Below are positions 27,730-55,660 of a stretch of DNA of 64,000 bases, in pieces. The position numbers were made by a program, and so were the translations under genes. This DNA comes from Apteryx mantelli (lineage: Eukaryota; Chordata; Aves; Apterygiformes; Apterygidae). The stretch lies in assembly GCF_036417845.1 (NCBI RefSeq), contig NC_089979.1, positions 52,738,275-52,802,274 on the forward strand, read 5' to 3'. How positions within the stretch are numbered: the first letter of the stretch is position 1; each line of letters begins with the position of its first letter. The notes beneath the pieces are model-generated. The model saw nothing but the letters and a program-made list of their open reading frames with translations. It ran no database searches and was not told the origin of the DNA.

Positions 27730-28580
27730 CACTCTGAGACCTGAAACCCCTTTACACAGGGCTCTGCACTGAATTTGCAAGGAGCAGTATCAGGTGTGAA
27801 CCTGGGGATTCTTCCTTCAGTTTGGGCAGGGTAACAACTTACCAACTTCCCTGTCCCTGCCCAGGGTACTGTCAGTCCGTAGCTTCTGAGCCTGGTGGTG
27901 GTATTGGTCTCCACTCCATGGGTGAGGGTGTCGTGTGGGTTGCAGTGACTGTCATTAGCACTGAGCCCAGCTGGTGTGGGCTCCATCACCCTCTTGCTTC
28001 CCTTCCCCCCCCCCCCCAACCGGCACTTGGGAAGGGCGATGCCAGCACATGGGGCTCCAGCGTTGGGTGAGATGTACCCAGCTACCAGCAGCACCGCCAC
28101 AGGCCACCCCACCAGCTGCAAGCCATGACAGCACATGACCCACTTACCGGGGGCACAAGAGACATCTGCAGGTCCTTTCCTACCTGAATGATCCTGTGAT
28201 CTGACGATGTCTTGATGCAATCAAATACTCCCTCAACGATGTGATCTTAGAGCATGAGGAGTGTGTTGAAGGCATGGGGTCCCGTAGTGCAAGGCCACTT
28301 GCTCACCTTTGTGTTGGCTCAGGCCCCAGGGACTTGCACAGGTGCCAGTGAGGCTGCACGTGAGCTCCTTGGGGCTTTGCAGACCTTGGTTGTGGAGGCA
28401 AAGGGTGCCATGGCCCAGGACAGCTGTGGCACTGGAAGTGGTGCCAACAGGACAGCCAGCATTTGCCATGCATAGGTTGTCTGGATAGCAGGTCAGCTGG
28501 GTCCCAGCAGTACCTGAGTCAGCCCCATGCAAGGGGCTGGCAGGGTCTCCCAGCTGGAGCTCCACGCTGTCTGCAAATAA
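27730..28580. repeat. GC-rich, repeat-like segment, unidentified
   Basis: This is a second abrupt GC-rich block, similar in word usage to that at 13.3-14.1 kb. Near 28,172-28,203 it contains GGTCCTTTCCTACCTGAATGA then TCCTGTGATCTG, which resembles the CR1 3' end. Part of the block may therefore be a decayed CR1 (+). Long open stretches on both strands are compositional. No protein homology is recognised. Confidence 0.4.
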
Positions 28581-29858
28581 TGATTATATATTAGCTTTGT
28601 GGAGGCACCTGGGGTAGTTGAACTCAATCCACTGGTTTTATCCAGGTGTCCACTGTGGTGGATAATGCGAAATTACAGCAAGCATGTCTTGGGAAGTGAC
28701 CTCTGCAACTTCAAGACAAGGAGTCCAAGCTGGCAGATGTTAAAAGCTGCCCACCAGAAGGTAATTCTTAGCAGACCAAGCCCTAGCTTCTGTCCCCTGC
28801 TCTGTTGCTGTCTCCAACTTCATTCTGGATGAGGTGAGATACCTGTTTTCCCCTTGCCCTGATTTCCCATCAGGAGATTATCAAACTGACCTCATTTGTG
28901 AAGGGTTTGAGAGAGAGAAGTGCTATACATTGGGTAAGAATGATTGTTGAGTGAGACAGCAGATGCCTTGGAAACCCTGAAGAGAGTAGTTGTGTAGCAG
29001 TAGATTCCTGTCCATTGCCTGGCTGAAGTGTAAACTGGCTGTCTTGGGGTGGACAAAGGAGGGTTGTGCTATGTTGCTGATAATCTAACAGCATTTTCCC
29101 AAAGCAGGTTGGCCTGCCAAAGCGGACATATTTCTCACTACCTTCCTCAATGCCATTTGTCAACCTCAAGCTGCAGAGAGTGTCATTCCGTGTTACTCAC
29201 CTTAATGATCAGTTGAACTTAAGGAGCATATCTGTTGCTAAGTACACATACACTCACTCTTCAAAACACTTAGTAGCAGTCGGAATAGGCTGAGGCCATT
29301 CTAATGACAGTGGTGCCAGAGATTATGTTTAGCTTTTTAGTAATCTACTTATTATAACCTTAAACCCAGCAAAGCTATCGATTGAACTTTGGTTTAATAT
29401 GAAAAAAAAACCCTCTCCTTGCAAGTGGCTGTCCTTTGACAAATGTGTCAGGAAGATTAAATGCACAGTTTTGATGCAATGCTACAGGGAATTCTTGCTC
29501 TTATATGACTATCCAGAATGTCTAATTGCTTCCAGGTTGGGCATTTCCCCATGAAGATTGCCAGAAAGCCAACAGAGAATTCCCACAGGCTTTTCAGTAA
29601 TTTTCCATAAATACCCCCTTTTAAGTAAATCCAGGGCCTTAACAAATGGCGCTAAATTAAAATGTAAATACTGAAGCTATTTCTATTGTATTTGCAGTCC
29701 TTTAGTACAAAGGAAAGAGTATAAATTTATGCTATTCATAAACCAATATGAAAAAGACAGTCATTCCAGAAGTGAAGAGGGTACTTCAGTGAAAGTGATC
29801 TGGATCTGACCTTGCTCTAATAGAGCTAGCTTCCCAGTTTTCCAGTCACCTCCTGTTT

Positions 29859-29879
29859 AAAAAAAAAAAAAAAAAAAAA
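29859..29879. repeat. A21 homopolymer
   Basis: Twenty-one consecutive A, with no recognisable retrocopy attached. Confidence 0.9.
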
Positions 29880-32781
29880 GTGATGGTACATAAAGCTGCT
29901 AAAAGCTGCTAATCTTTAATTCTGCGAATTCTCATACATGTTTATGCTATTACTACACAGCCACATGATGGAGAAATAAAAGCCAATCAATTGTAGTGAA
30001 TGATAAACATCTTGCCAAAGAGAGTAGAGGAAGGTGGTGTGGAGAGCAAGGGATGTAAGTCATTTAGGACCCAGTTTCCACTCTCAGACATGTGAACCAC
30101 CACTCTTGCCTTTTCTTGGGAGCTCTTCAAAAAGACAGAATCCCTTTGGATACAATTCACAGGTTTGGCCTCCTTGCCAGGATTAAGCAGGGGCTGCAAT
30201 GTAGCACTGTCATTCACTTTTTGACAACAACCTTCAGCATCTCCTCGCTGGGCATATTCCACAGTCTGTGGAGGAGCAGGGAGCCATCCTCACTGTTCCC
30301 ATGATGAAGCAGTCAAATTATTAGATGTTCTCCTTATTCATGGTATTTTTTTTTCATGAGTCAGATTGGAACTGTGATTTATTCTTTCCTCTTTTTGCAA
30401 GAAATCCTTGCTTATCCAGAAAATACAACTCTCGTGCTTCCAAACATTAAAGTAGAGGGAAGGATCATCAGCCACTGAGCTCCTGGAAGACTGCCTCAAA
30501 TGTGAGTAAATGTTGGGTATTGAATGAATAGCAGATGCAGCAAGGAAAAAAGCCTGAGCGTTAGCATGCTTAGGATGGATTTTCAGGATCAAATGTAAGA
30601 TGCACTGATCCATCCATGCCATAGTATGTATGTATCAGTGGTCTCAGCTAGAGACTTAATCTAGCAGTAGGGCACAAAGAAGAGAGGTCGAATGCTCCTA
30701 CTGCGAGTAGCTTTTTCATAAAAAAAGGAATGCTTTCACAGCAGTTAGCTTCAATGTTGGTACATGACTGATTCATCAACAACCTTGTATTCAGGTTTTT
30801 TTTTTAAATTACCAGTCTATTCCTCAGGCCCTGCTAAGATTAATTAGGTAATTGTCCCTTCTCCTTTAAGAAGAACAAATCAAAAGCAGCAAAAGGGCCA
30901 GCATATGTTTCTACTCATTTAAAATAAGTGAAATACTCATAGAAGATGGACAATGTTCTGTAAAAATACATAGTGCTATAAATACTTTTATCCCCCCAAC
31001 AACGGTGGTTATTGCAATTTAACAAAAATATGACTTTAAATTAAAAAAGAATGTTTAAAATGAATAACCAAAGTGCTATACACAAAAAGCAAATGTTTGC
31101 ATGCAGAACTGACAAGAAAAATAAGCTCAAAGACTAGGTCCAGTGAAGAACATGGGTGCCACAGAGGATGCCTGAACTCTGTTTTAAGTTCCTAAGCATT
31201 CAGTACACACACGGAGAGGAGGGAAACCTAATCCCAAATCCTACATCCACATAGTGCCACTAGGGAAGAAATGCTAAGCTCCTTGCCAGAGTGTCTGTAA
31301 CAGCATCACTCTGGGGCTAAGCTGCAGAGGCAAACAACCCTGTCAGTGTGGTCTCCAGGAACCAGTATCTCTCTGGTTAGGCCCTCTGTATCAGTTTTTC
31401 AAAGAACTGATCAAGGTTCACTCTTTTAGAGGGCAAGAGAATGCTGTTCTTCTGTCATATTGGGTCTCCCCAGCCAGTATTCAGGGGCTCAGCTAGGAAC
31501 CAGTGAGGGTGAGCTGAGCAGACACAGAACCATCAGAGAGAACAGAAAGAGCATTTCTCTGTAGCTTTGCTTCATTTCCACTGACCCATGTTTGTGCACA
31601 AGGGAGCAGATGCTCATCAGTTCCCCTGCATGCCTGTTTCTACCTCTTTTCCAAAATATGACAAAGAAAACAGATGATCCCTGCTATCTTTGCTTTACAC
31701 CCCTCAACTGTTCCCTCTTTCCTGTTAAGTGCTTAAAGTAACATCCCAGCTTCTCACCTCCATCTTTCACTCTCAATCTCTCCTTTTCCCTCCCCTATGC
31801 TAAGGGAGAAGCTGGGATGCCATTGATATTTTTCCAGCTAATCGTCTCCCCATAAGTGGCGTGAGAGAAGACAGAAAGCAAGGGAAAAAGGAACCTTGCT
31901 CTAGAGTGAATACTTATGCCTGTGGCTGTGAATGAAGCCCTACACTTGGTTTTGCACCCACAACTAAATCTCTTTCACACTTAACAGTCACCTGTATAAG
32001 ATGCAATGGCAATCCAGGAGTCTAGATCAGAGCCCAGGTTTTCTGCCCAAGGCTGCTGTATCAGAGGTAGGTATGTCCATTCTCCTGTTGCATCTCTTCC
32101 CAACCTGTCTTAAAAAGGCGGTGGCCAGAGGTGCGCATGATGAGGATTCTCACTCCTGCACTGACCACAAGCCTCCTGCTGGGCCCAGGAGGCTGATGAA
32201 GCTCAGTTCCTGCATGTTGATCAGGCTGAAGCAGGAGCAAGATGCGGGGCTGGGAGGCACCTGCACCTCCAGGCATCTGCACAAAGAGTCTTAAGGTCCT
32301 ACCGCAAAAGACAGGAGGCAGGCAGGGAATGTATGAAGCACAATTTGGGGCTTTAGCAGTTATCTACCCAGACCAAAATCAATTACTCAAATTTAGCCCT
32401 AAATTCCTTAGCGGGGTGTGAGAATTTGACTCTGCTGTTTATGACACGCTGCTTAGTTTAAGGGGGGGTCTTTGGGGTTTGTATCTAACATGACTATAGC
32501 TCTGCAGCAGTCTCGCATGTTGGGGGAAAGTTGGTACAAACATCTACAGTATCTTCGCAGAAAAGTTAAAAACAGAGAATTTTATTGGATTAAACAGATT
32601 GAAATAAATAACAAGAGTTTGGGGCTCATTATTAAATTTAGTTAAGTTTATGTTCATTCCACATTTGAGGTTTCTCAATATGGTGTAGATCACGTTTCAG
32701 AATTGCCTGTATCTTAGAAGAATGAGGGAAAGAATAATACTCTGGCTTGTTTCTACCATCAGCAAGTTATGGGAGACTATT

Positions 32782-32795
32782 CCCCCCCCCCCCCC
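32782..32795. repeat. C14 homopolymer
   Basis: Fourteen consecutive C between AT-rich flanks. Confidence 0.9.
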
Positions 32796-33785
32796 AAATT
32801 ACCTTTCCACGGCTAATTTTCAGTGGTAAGAGCTAGTCGCAAATGTAGTGAATGACAAGATTCAATGCTTTCAAGGCTAAGAACACATAAGATTCTTTGT
32901 GATGCTTTATGCTAAAAGAAGGATGTATTTTATCTAAACAGTAGGATCATATACATTTTTATGTTTGGAAATTTTCTCAAAAATCATATGAAAATATTTT
33001 TCAAATACTACAGCTTGAAACAATGCATGACAGAAACAATCTGCAGCCCTACCACAAGAAAATGGATATGACAAAGGTCTGATGGACAATGGGGAGAGTA
33101 CAGATTACCAGAAATATTACAGGATTGTTGTCATTAAAAATAGTAAAACATTAATTACATTACAGGAAATACTAAAAGTACAGTAAACTTTGCAGTTCAC
33201 AGCTTCTGTAAGAACTCTTTTAGTGCTGTATTAGTTATTATTGAAACTCAGAAACAGTATGTTGACAGTACTAGCTGCTTAATCTACAGCGGCACTGAAT
33301 ATACACTTCAGGATTTGGGATTTGAGATTTGAGAAGTACTGCTCATTGAGATAGATAACATTCAACATAGTTGAGAAAAAATATCCACCACCACAAGAAC
33401 AAATTTATAAAATTCCCTGAAAAATTGCACAGAAATCAACAGTGACTGCTAATGCCAGATAAGTAAGAGAGAGGAAGTGTGTTTGCCTATGGTGTGGCAG
33501 TGATTGCCAACCGAGGGTCTACTTTGGAATTTTTGTCCCAAGAGTCCCAAGTCTGTCTGTCCGTCCATCTGGGGGGCAGTTTTAAGTCTAGACAGAATTG
33601 TTCTAGCCAGCTCTTGCCAAGGACTTCTGAACTGCTCTAGAAAAAGTCTCCCTTTCACAGCAATAGTTTGTAACACACCATGAACTCAGCATCTTTTATG
33701 AAAGTACATTAAAATAGTTTACAGAGGAAAAACATACACCTAAAAACTCATCAAGATAACTGAGGCTACAAAGTTCAGCTTCCCT

Positions 33786-35922
33786 TTTATTCCCCTCCCC
33801 CTGCCCTCCATAAGAAGGCTACTCTGGTTTTGTTTCCTTTTTTTAAATAAGCAGATGCAATCAAGGAGAAATTTATTTTGAACCAATTCTGCAAAGCAGT
33901 TCAACAATGCCATACTTATAAAAATACTTAGTTACATAATTAAACTTATTACTATTTATATAAAAAATGTGAACGTGAATTTTAAACTCTGTTAGGGAAA
34001 GAACCACATCAAGGTCTTGAGGTGAAACACAAATAAATTTTCATAAACATACAATCTCTTTTGGAGAAGTTTTATAATACACAACCATTTACAATGAACA
34101 CGTTCATTAAGTTAGTGTTTTGTTCCTTTACTATACAAGTGTTACTACAATGAACTGTTTCATTCGGTAATTAAAATCCAGACAATGCCAGTGTCAGTTT
34201 TTGGCATTCTTTGTTATAGCTGTATTAATACATAAACTTGTATGATTGTGTTATTCATTTTAAAATATTTAGAAAAATTAAAATTCCTTTTTTTTTTTTT
34301 TTTTTTTTTTTTACATAAAGCCCTTTTAAAATTTGATAACCACAGATGTACAGGTGATAGGGGATGATGAGGGAAAATGGAAAATGATGGCACTGTTCTT
34401 ATAAAGATCCATTTGGTAGCTGGATTCAGTGTAGTGTAAACTCATGAAAAAATGTTAGGTTTAGTACCGGAACTATACTACCAACTTTTCTGGAATCCAC
34501 TTGTTGGATAGCTTTACAATGATAATATATGAATTTCAACCCAACAGCTGAGTTTAGTGTTTCAAAATTAAATTATACAAGCTTGATCGGAAATTCAAAA
34601 ACCTCATGCAAATTGTTGAATAGAAGACATGATGTTATTGCTTAATATGTCAGTAGCTGAAGAAAATAAATCTAGATGTTGTGTAAGCTGCGCTGAATGC
34701 CAGCAAAAGTTCATTGTCACTATATTAGGTCAACATTAAATATACTTTATCCCTTTAGTTTTTAAACTTTCACATTTTCTTCTGTTTATTTTTAGTTAAA
34801 TAATTCTATAGGAAGGGCAAAAGCGGGAGGAGAAACTGTGTGTAAGAGTGTCTTAATAGTCAAGAAAAGCAAAAGTGCAATCAAATCCCTGAACTAGTGA
34901 CAGTTTACATTTGTGGCACCCACCCTTATTAACAATATAAAAGCCACATATAATAGTACCAAATCTGTCTCTGAAAATGGACTAAAAGTGGCTATTTACC
35001 GCTTCAGTCTTGCTTTCATGGTGAGCTTTGTTCAGGTAGTCTTCCCATACAAAAGCTCTTTGTAAGATTGGAGCTTAGAAGATTAAAGGATTTCATCCCA
35101 CCCCAATTTTATTATACAGTTTCAAGTTCAAATATCATCATACTTTATCAGTGTAACTTTATAAAATATTACCTCATTTTCTAGTTACCTTCATTATTCT
35201 TAATTAGCTATGCAGAAAGAAAATAAGAAAAATCTCTCATGCTACTTTCCAGTTACATCAATAATATGTATTAACACAGTGCATTATGCTCTCTAATTTC
35301 ACTATTGAGGTCTACCATTTAGATCAAAGTTTGTCATACACTGTTCCAATTTCTCTTTTAACCTGCCTACCCTAATTAAGTCCATGCAAGAGGAAGCTTA
35401 AAGATCAAGACTATGTATCAATAGGGTTGTACCATCTTTAAGGGAAAAAGACCCATGTAATTTTGAATGCAGGAAGTTTTACAGAACTGGAATAGAATTG
35501 TTTGGTCCCATAAAGTTCCTCTGCTTTAAAAATGTCCTACCCCAAGATCACTTGCAATTCCAGACAATTCTCTCTTTAGTAGAAAGATTATCAAATGCTG
35601 GGAAAATAAAGGATTTGAAACATTGGTTTTGCTGCTATTCTTCACACCAACACTCGTTTTACCATCCCGTATTTTCAATAAGCTTCCTTTGGACCCTGAA
35701 ATAAGTTGGGAAAAAGAAAAAAAAAAAAATCACATCATTGGTAAATTAGATTATAACACTTCAAAAGTGGTTTTGTGCAACTGTATTACAAAATTCCAGT
35801 TTGCCATTAAAAGCATGCAAAGTAGCAAAGATTTTCTTTCCTTTGATTCCTTAAAGACATCAGGAATTCTTTGCAAGTCTTTTACATTTGGCAGATTTGT
35901 GCATGTTATATAGATTGTTGGC
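33786..35922 (-). other. YES1: YES1 3'UTR (inferred extent)
   Basis: AT-rich non-coding sequence downstream of the YES1 stop. AATAAA on the - strand (TTTATT on +) occurs at 35108-35113, 33872-33877 and 33786-33791. YES1 mRNAs are known for a 3'UTR of 2 kb or more, so the last two are the likelier ends. It contains a 25-base T-run at 34288-34312 (A-run in the transcript). The exact end is inferred. Confidence 0.6.
34288..34312. repeat. T25 homopolymer in the YES1 3'UTR
   Basis: Twenty-five consecutive T on +, transcribed as a poly(A) stretch inside the YES1 3'UTR. It could mis-prime oligo(dT) cDNA synthesis and so mimic a transcript end. Confidence 0.92.
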
Positions 35923-50925
<15,003 letters not shown>

Positions 50926-53900
50926 GGTTGCTTCTGTGACAATAAGGGAAAAAAAGGAGTTCATCTTTATGTTGCATCTTCTGATAGATAACACAGAAGA
51001 TTCACAAAAAGTTCTTGTAAATATTGATTTATTATTGTTAAAAGAAAAAAACAGTAAAAATGACGACAACCCCCAGCAACTGCTACTACATGCAGGTAAC
51101 ACGTTCTGGTGAAAAACTGTTCTGGAAGAAAATCTAAAGCATTCAGACTAGAGAGAACAATTATTTTCCCATACAAGAACACACACTGGCAGCACATTTG
51201 GATTATTCTTCATCCCAGTTCCTTGGTGGACTGCACATGGTAAAAAGAAAAGAGAGTCAGAGAGACAACAGGCAAGGAAAGGACCAGGGACACTGAAGAC
51301 CTGTATAGCAAGGGAGAACGGAAAGATTAGGAATTCTGAGCAGAGGTGACAAATATACACAATTATACAAGAAAAAAAGTGGGCAATTCCTATTTTCTTT
51401 TTTAAGCACCTGTGCAATGAGGTTCTGATCTGCTGCTTGTATTACAATTAAGGATAGCTTTAAAGAAATAGAGAAGTTTTCATCCATTCCTCCCCCCAAA
51501 TACAGCTCGCAAATGAACCTGTAATATTCACTGCCATGGGACAGGACTAAGCTCAAGAGTCTAAGCAGAATAGTTAGAAAAAAATTTTTACAAGAGTAAC
51601 TAGTAGTAGTAGTTTGTAGTATAGTAGTCCATAGCAGTTTAGAAACGGAACTACACCCTGACAGGTGACAATTTTCTAGCCTTAACTGCCCAAGACTGCC
51701 ACGAACTTCTGCTACAGGCAGACTATTCCTGTGGGAATAGCTGTTTACTGGGGGAGTAGCTGGTTCCTGGTGATAGTTATCAGAGGAGATATGCCACAAA
51801 CAATTTACTGCTGCTTAAGAAGTCCCCATCTGTCATTTGTCAGGTGGTGACAACTGATGGTAGGCTTCTTCTGACTTACCCCCACTGGGACGCAAGTCAG
51901 GGAGGAAACAGGAATCTGTACTAGATGCAATACTAATATTTTTAACTGATTTGTTACAGAAACAGCAGCAATTTGAAAGCATTAAAAATACGGTTTTTGA
52001 TAACTGCAATGACAGTTTCACAGATTCTGTAACTAACAATATAGGATAAACAATCAGGAAAAGGTTCCCATTTTATGTCCAATTTTTATTTTCCATTTCA
52101 ATTCTCTCTTACCTTCTTGGCTATTAGACACAGGCATCCAGAATAAAATAAATCTTACTAAACAAATACTAATATACTCACATTGGGACAAAACTGGGAC
52201 AAACTGTCTTCTGATTTCCTCTATATAACTTATGATTACAATATTAAAGATACTGTGATTTCCTCAAGAACTGTGAATCTGAGTTTCTGGAAAGAATGAC
52301 CATAAGTGACCATATGACATTTACTGATCATAAAGTTAAGAATATTCACCCTGCCACTTCAGTCCCTAACAGTGTAAAGTACTACAGACAACTACTGGTG
52401 CAGAAATTAGCAGCCATGAAGACAAATAACTGCATTTTTACACATCTTGTCTGAGTTTTACAGGGAAGAGTTAGGAATAATCACAGAAGCACAGCTTATC
52501 TAATCTTTTACTTCTGATACTATTATTGCCAACATATTAATTGTGCATGAATGTTAATAGAGCAACTGAGACTCAAAGACATAAATCAAGAATTTAATGC
52601 ATCTAAATACTCTACAAAAGAAACCTTACAATCTACAGTAGAAAAGCTAATTATTAATTCACGATACAGGTGAATCATGTAACAAAACACATCCTTTTAA
52701 TCTCTCCATCACTGAAAAACAAACACTATAATTTAAACCACATTTTTTTGCCCATGTGATAGTCTACGGTAAATTTTTCCCTTACTCTGAGGCCTGTTTC
52801 TTTGGTTCTCTTTAAACAACCGTAAGCAACAGTTTTCTACTAAAGGTTAACATAAGTCCAATCATCTTTGTGAAAATGCGTTTGCTAACAGTACTGATGT
52901 AAGTTGACTTACCTACTGTTGGTTAAAAGTTAAGCATAATACATGATTCAGAAGTCCACCACACTATTTTGGTAAATAAAGTAGATTAAAAAGGAAAGGT
53001 ATGAACATTTGTATAATTTTGTCCTGATCACAGACAGTCGTCCCCCCCCATTTCTGGCATTTGTTAACTTGTAACAAGCTGACAAGACTCCAAGATGACA
53101 GAAGATGGAAGCAAACCCACCAGTCCTGGCCATACCGCGGGATGCTGCCCATGGAATTGCTCCTTCAACCAAATGGACAGTGTCAATGCTACCACCTGCT
53201 GCCACTATAACTAGGGTAACTCCCACACTTCAGTATGTTTAGTAGCAAAATATGACCATTGGTTTACTTTAACCAGACAAAGACAAGCACTGACTGAAAA
53301 CGTGAATTTGTTTTAGAGAAACACAGTCAACAGTCTCGTTCCCGGCATCTCCCCTCCCCACCCATTACATTGTTAGCATAATCTTCTTCCCGGGGTTAGA
53401 GAGATTAACAACAGAGATTCAATCAGCACTTCAAAGACAAAGAAATAAACAGACTAAAATCTAGAAGCTCTACTTTTACAACTGCATACCGACAAAAATT
53501 TTTTTTAGGGAAGCAAAACACTGCTTTTAAGAGTCAAAAACATAGATGGAAAGTTCCTATAAAATACTGTGCATGCTTTTGCGAGGAGGGAGTAGAGGAA
53601 TGAGAGGGGAGATGACAGAAGCAAACGGTGAGTAGTATGAAAGGGAAAAATGATTGCCCACAGTACAAAAAAGAAAAAAAAGATTTATTAGGGTTTAGTC
53701 TTGCAATATATCACTGGATAAAGCAGCCCCCCCTACACTAAGCAGTTAGTATACAGTGTCAAATTTGGTTGTTCTAGTACTTTATTTGTTATTAAAAACT
53801 TATGTTACTGAAAAAGCTCACAACTAGTTTCGTCCCCCCTTTTCCTACCAGCAACAAAACACTAAGGAATACATTTCTGTGACAAAGCTCATCAACCCTC

Positions 53901-55644
53901 TTTCTGAAGCACTGAACTCTTTTCAGAGGCAAAGACATAGATGAGAAGTTTTTGTCTGCTCTGTAGAAGTCTATCTATTCAAAGAAATGCTGGCCCAAGA
54001 TAAGTTATTCACAAACCACTGTTCCACTCCCATTAGTTAAATCATTATTTTAGCTCAGTCTGCTGTCTGAAACAAACTAGTTGAATAACTTAGAGTATCT
54101 TGTTCTTTCTTTGAAATGAATACTCTTCTGTTCATTCTGATTGCTGTGCAAATGTGTCTAGTGGGCGGGTTGGAAGTCAGCTTGCTGGAGGTCTATCAGG
54201 AAATTGTTCTGAGAGGCATGGACAAAAAGCACAGATGTCTTGATCTGCTTTCTAGACGAAAACAATCCAATATTAGAGCGTTTTCAAGAACAAGAAGCAG
54301 CTAAAATGATTACTGGAAGGATGGCTGAGGTTAGCAGGCAGATGCCCAAAAAATCAATAGAAGAGAGAGAGTACTCTAGGAGGTAGTCATCAGATGAGAG
54401 TTTAGTGACCTAACTGAACTTTGGCCTTTGGATGACTTTTCTGAAAAGCCCATGCCAAATGTGATTCAACACTCTACAAACACCTCAGACAATAAGGAAG
54501 GCCCCCTAAACCCTCTGCCTAACTAAGAGCTCCAAGAAAGTCAACGCTGCCATCTTTTCTTTCCCAACTCAGTTTTATAGCAGAGTACCATGAGAAAAAA
54601 CATTGCTCAGCAATGATTAAGAGTGTGGCTGGTAAGCTCTTTGCTATTTTTTTTCCTGCTTTCATTTCAGAAAAGATGCTCTATCAGTCTGAGAAATACA
54701 ATTTTTTCCGCAAGAGCTATCATATTCTATGATACTGAGCAACTGTTTACTAGGAGTGTTGGTGACCTTCTCTGTTCAGTGCTGAAGGACAGGTGTTGCA
54801 AGGGACCCCTCATCCAGCAAATGTCCTTGTTCTGACTAGTTAATGGTTGCATAAGTTGTTGACCTGTTGGTTCTCTGGAAAACAGGGTTCTCCGAATACA
54901 TCAAGAAAGTTCTCCTGTTGAATTGAAGGAATATGCTAGAGGTTTCTCTGAAAGAGGTGATTTTAACTCAGACAATCTTTTACAACTAGCATTCTCAGAG
55001 CAAAGCAGTCTGTCAATGCCTCAAAAAACCTGAAACTACTTATTTTTTCCATAAAGGGGATCCTACCTATCGGCATCAAGATTCTGAGGGCCAGAGGTTA
55101 GCCTCTGAAACCCTGAAGACCAGAAGCTGGAAGAGCCTCATGCTTGTTTCACTTCTGTCAGATTTGATAACAAAAACCGTTCACTACAAAAATCAAGAAG
55201 AATGAAGAGTTTCTTCCTGGGGCCAGCTGGAGGTGTTCTTTTCATCTCTCACTTTTGTTATGATTCATCGCGTCCTCAGATGCCCTCTGGAGACCTCATC
55301 AAAAAAAGTATGGCAGTGACAGCCTCATGGAGCAAAAGCTCTAACATGACACAAGGACATTCTCAAAAATTTTCTCTTTTCAACCTCTAGATTAACCCAG
55401 TACTAAACCATATAAGAACTAAATGCAATAGGTAGGAGAAGGGAAAAAATTAATAAAGGGGAGAAAATGGCATTTCTTTTCTCCCCTCCTTTCAATTATT
55501 GAAAGTGTTTATACAGTCAAAAAGAGCACATAATTCAATTTTTGCTATGAAAAGTCAAATGAACAATGAGCAAGTCAAATCATCCTTCGGAAGAATAAAG
55601 CGAGACTGCAAATATCCTACCACATGAAAAACAAACTGTGCTAC

Positions 55645-55660
55645 ATAATAATAATAATAA
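55645..55660. repeat. (ATA)n microsatellite
   Basis: About five tandem ATA units in the YES1 5' intron. Confidence 0.85.

Larger units (their letters stand above)
25109..33785. other. Interval between ENOSF1 remnants and YES1 3' end
   Basis: By synteny this should hold the 5' exons and promoter of ENOSF1. I searched the - strand for the N-terminal family blocks (around HTDPDYSAAYVVIE and GCGITFTLGKGTE) and found no convincing match and no CpG-island-like promoter. Contents are mostly AT-rich unique sequence, several homopolymer runs and the GC-rich segment at about 27,730-28,580. Confidence 0.6.

Noticed and set aside
27729-28220. 163-codon open frame (-) and overlapping + frames in the GC-rich block
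   Set aside because: Open on both strands because stop codons are rare in GC-rich sequence; no recognisable protein.
29987-30262. 91-codon open frame (-) after a 21-base A-tract region, considered as a retrocopy
   Set aside because: No gene recognised, and the nearby A-tract is not at its 3' end in the right orientation.
30195-30310. Possible ENOSF1 N-terminal exon remnant (- strand, ACTGTGGAATA...GAAG/GT)
   Set aside because: A few bases resemble the GCGI...GTE block and a GT follows, but the frame is not held and similarity is too weak to claim by eye.
51257-51799. 180-codon open frame on the - strand just upstream of the first YES1 coding exon
   Set aside because: No domain, motif or family resemblance; it lies in an intron, and I see no codon bias or splice context that supports an exon.
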